Source: Sipunculus nudus (taxonomy: Eukaryota; Annelida; Sipuncula; Golfingiida; Sipunculidae). Taken from it: a DNA stretch of 64,000 nucleotides. The position numbers were made by a program, and so were the translations under genes. Positions 63,801 through 64,000 of the stretch are shown piece by piece; position 1 is the first letter of the stretch, and every line of letters starts with the position of its first letter. A model generated the notes under the pieces. That model did no database searches. It was not told the origin of the DNA and was given only the letters and a program-made list of their open reading frames with translations. The DNA lies in the NCBI GenBank assembly GCA_026874595.1, contig CM049308.1:43283327-43347326 (forward strand), read 5' to 3'.

Positions 63801-64000
63801 ATGGACCAGTCACCGGACCTCTCATTTTCTGACTGTACATGTACTTGCAAAACTTTTATCAACACACATGTAAGATAGCACCAAATGAAAGGAAAATGTC
63901 CCATGTGTCGTTTTCCTTTTGTTGCAGCCATTATTGTGAAAGTTAATTTTGATGTTGGGGTCTTTCTATAAAAGAATATGCGATGCAAGACAAATTATAC
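60820..64000. other. downstream region with no recognisable gene
   Basis: AT-rich, without convincing ORFs on either strand. The ORFs at 62564-62824, 62908-63198 and 63526-63759 show no domain and no splice structure that I can justify. A G-run lies at 62466-62476 and a Helitron-like 3' end at 63151-63187. Confidence 0.65.
62925..63187 (+). mobile_element. truncated Helitron-like 3' end
   Basis: The right end CAGCTGAGCCCTGTGACC, hairpin GACC-cgta-GGTC and CCTTG at 63183-63187 match the 5217 terminus. Upstream, TTTGGAACTAAG and GCAGGACAGACTT (62999-63044) also occur at 31719-31761. No left terminus is visible. Confidence 0.5.

Overview
This is a eukaryotic window: AT-rich, intron-dominated, and crowded with minisatellites, microsatellites, G/C homopolymers and non-autonomous DNA transposons. 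It fits a lophotrochozoan genome, most likely a mollusc and perhaps a bivalve. That placement rests on a divergent invertebrate-type PTK7 and on a dispersed repeat family with GTCC-rich heads and GGTCAAGGTCAC-type bodies; it is an inference, not a species call.

One protein-coding gene explains all the coding sequence I can support: a plus-strand orthologue of PTK7 (protein tyrosine kinase 7; off-track in flies), the pseudokinase co-receptor of Wnt and planar-cell-polarity signalling. Twelve exons are present (1151-1281, 25721-25850, 45699-45868, 47947-48089, 48501-48651, 48986-49255, 49613-49764, 53614-53734, 55274-55435, 57865-58107, 58533-58765, 59115-59696). All have AG/GT borders and compatible phases. 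Spliced, they give 828 residues plus a stop. They encode the second half of Ig3, then Ig4 to Ig7, a transmembrane helix, a Ser/His-rich juxtamembrane segment and a complete pseudokinase domain. The signal peptide, Ig1, Ig2 and the first half of Ig3 lie upstream of the window. The residue numbers used here count from the first whole codon at 1152.

Layout: 1-1150 is repeat and intron. Intron 1 (24.4 kb) and intron 2 (19.8 kb) hold most of the repeats and mobile elements. The Ig5-to-kinase exons are packed into 47.9-59.7 kb. After the stop codon at 59696 come a 3' UTR with several AATAAA signals and about 3.5 kb of apparently gene-free sequence.

Mobile elements: (i) a Helitron-like family, with hairpins near both ends and a 3' CTTG or CTAG followed by TT, at 3303-5217, 14813-15859, 16529-18278, 30847-31533, 32101-34524, about 55852-57720 and a truncated 3' end at 63187; (ii) a TIR transposon at 12669-14720 with an 8-bp target duplication; (iii) a long inverted-repeat element at about 22660-24245; (iv) a TA-flanked element with perfect 25-bp TIRs at 36059-37469; (v) a TTAA-flanked piggyBac-like element at 38013-39502. 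None carries a recognisable transposase ORF. I found no second gene, no confident RNA gene and no viral or toxin gene.

Points of most interest: ten regularly spaced copies of the exon-11 splice acceptor (58192-58532), one of which predicts a 12-residue in-frame insertion next to the glycine loop; covarying terminal hairpins in the Helitron-like family; repeat bodies carrying nuclear-receptor half-sites in DR1 plus DR0 arrangement; a 44-bp array with a 7-unit (308 bp) higher-order period; and a pseudokinase with an intact glycine loop but CLS in place of DFG.
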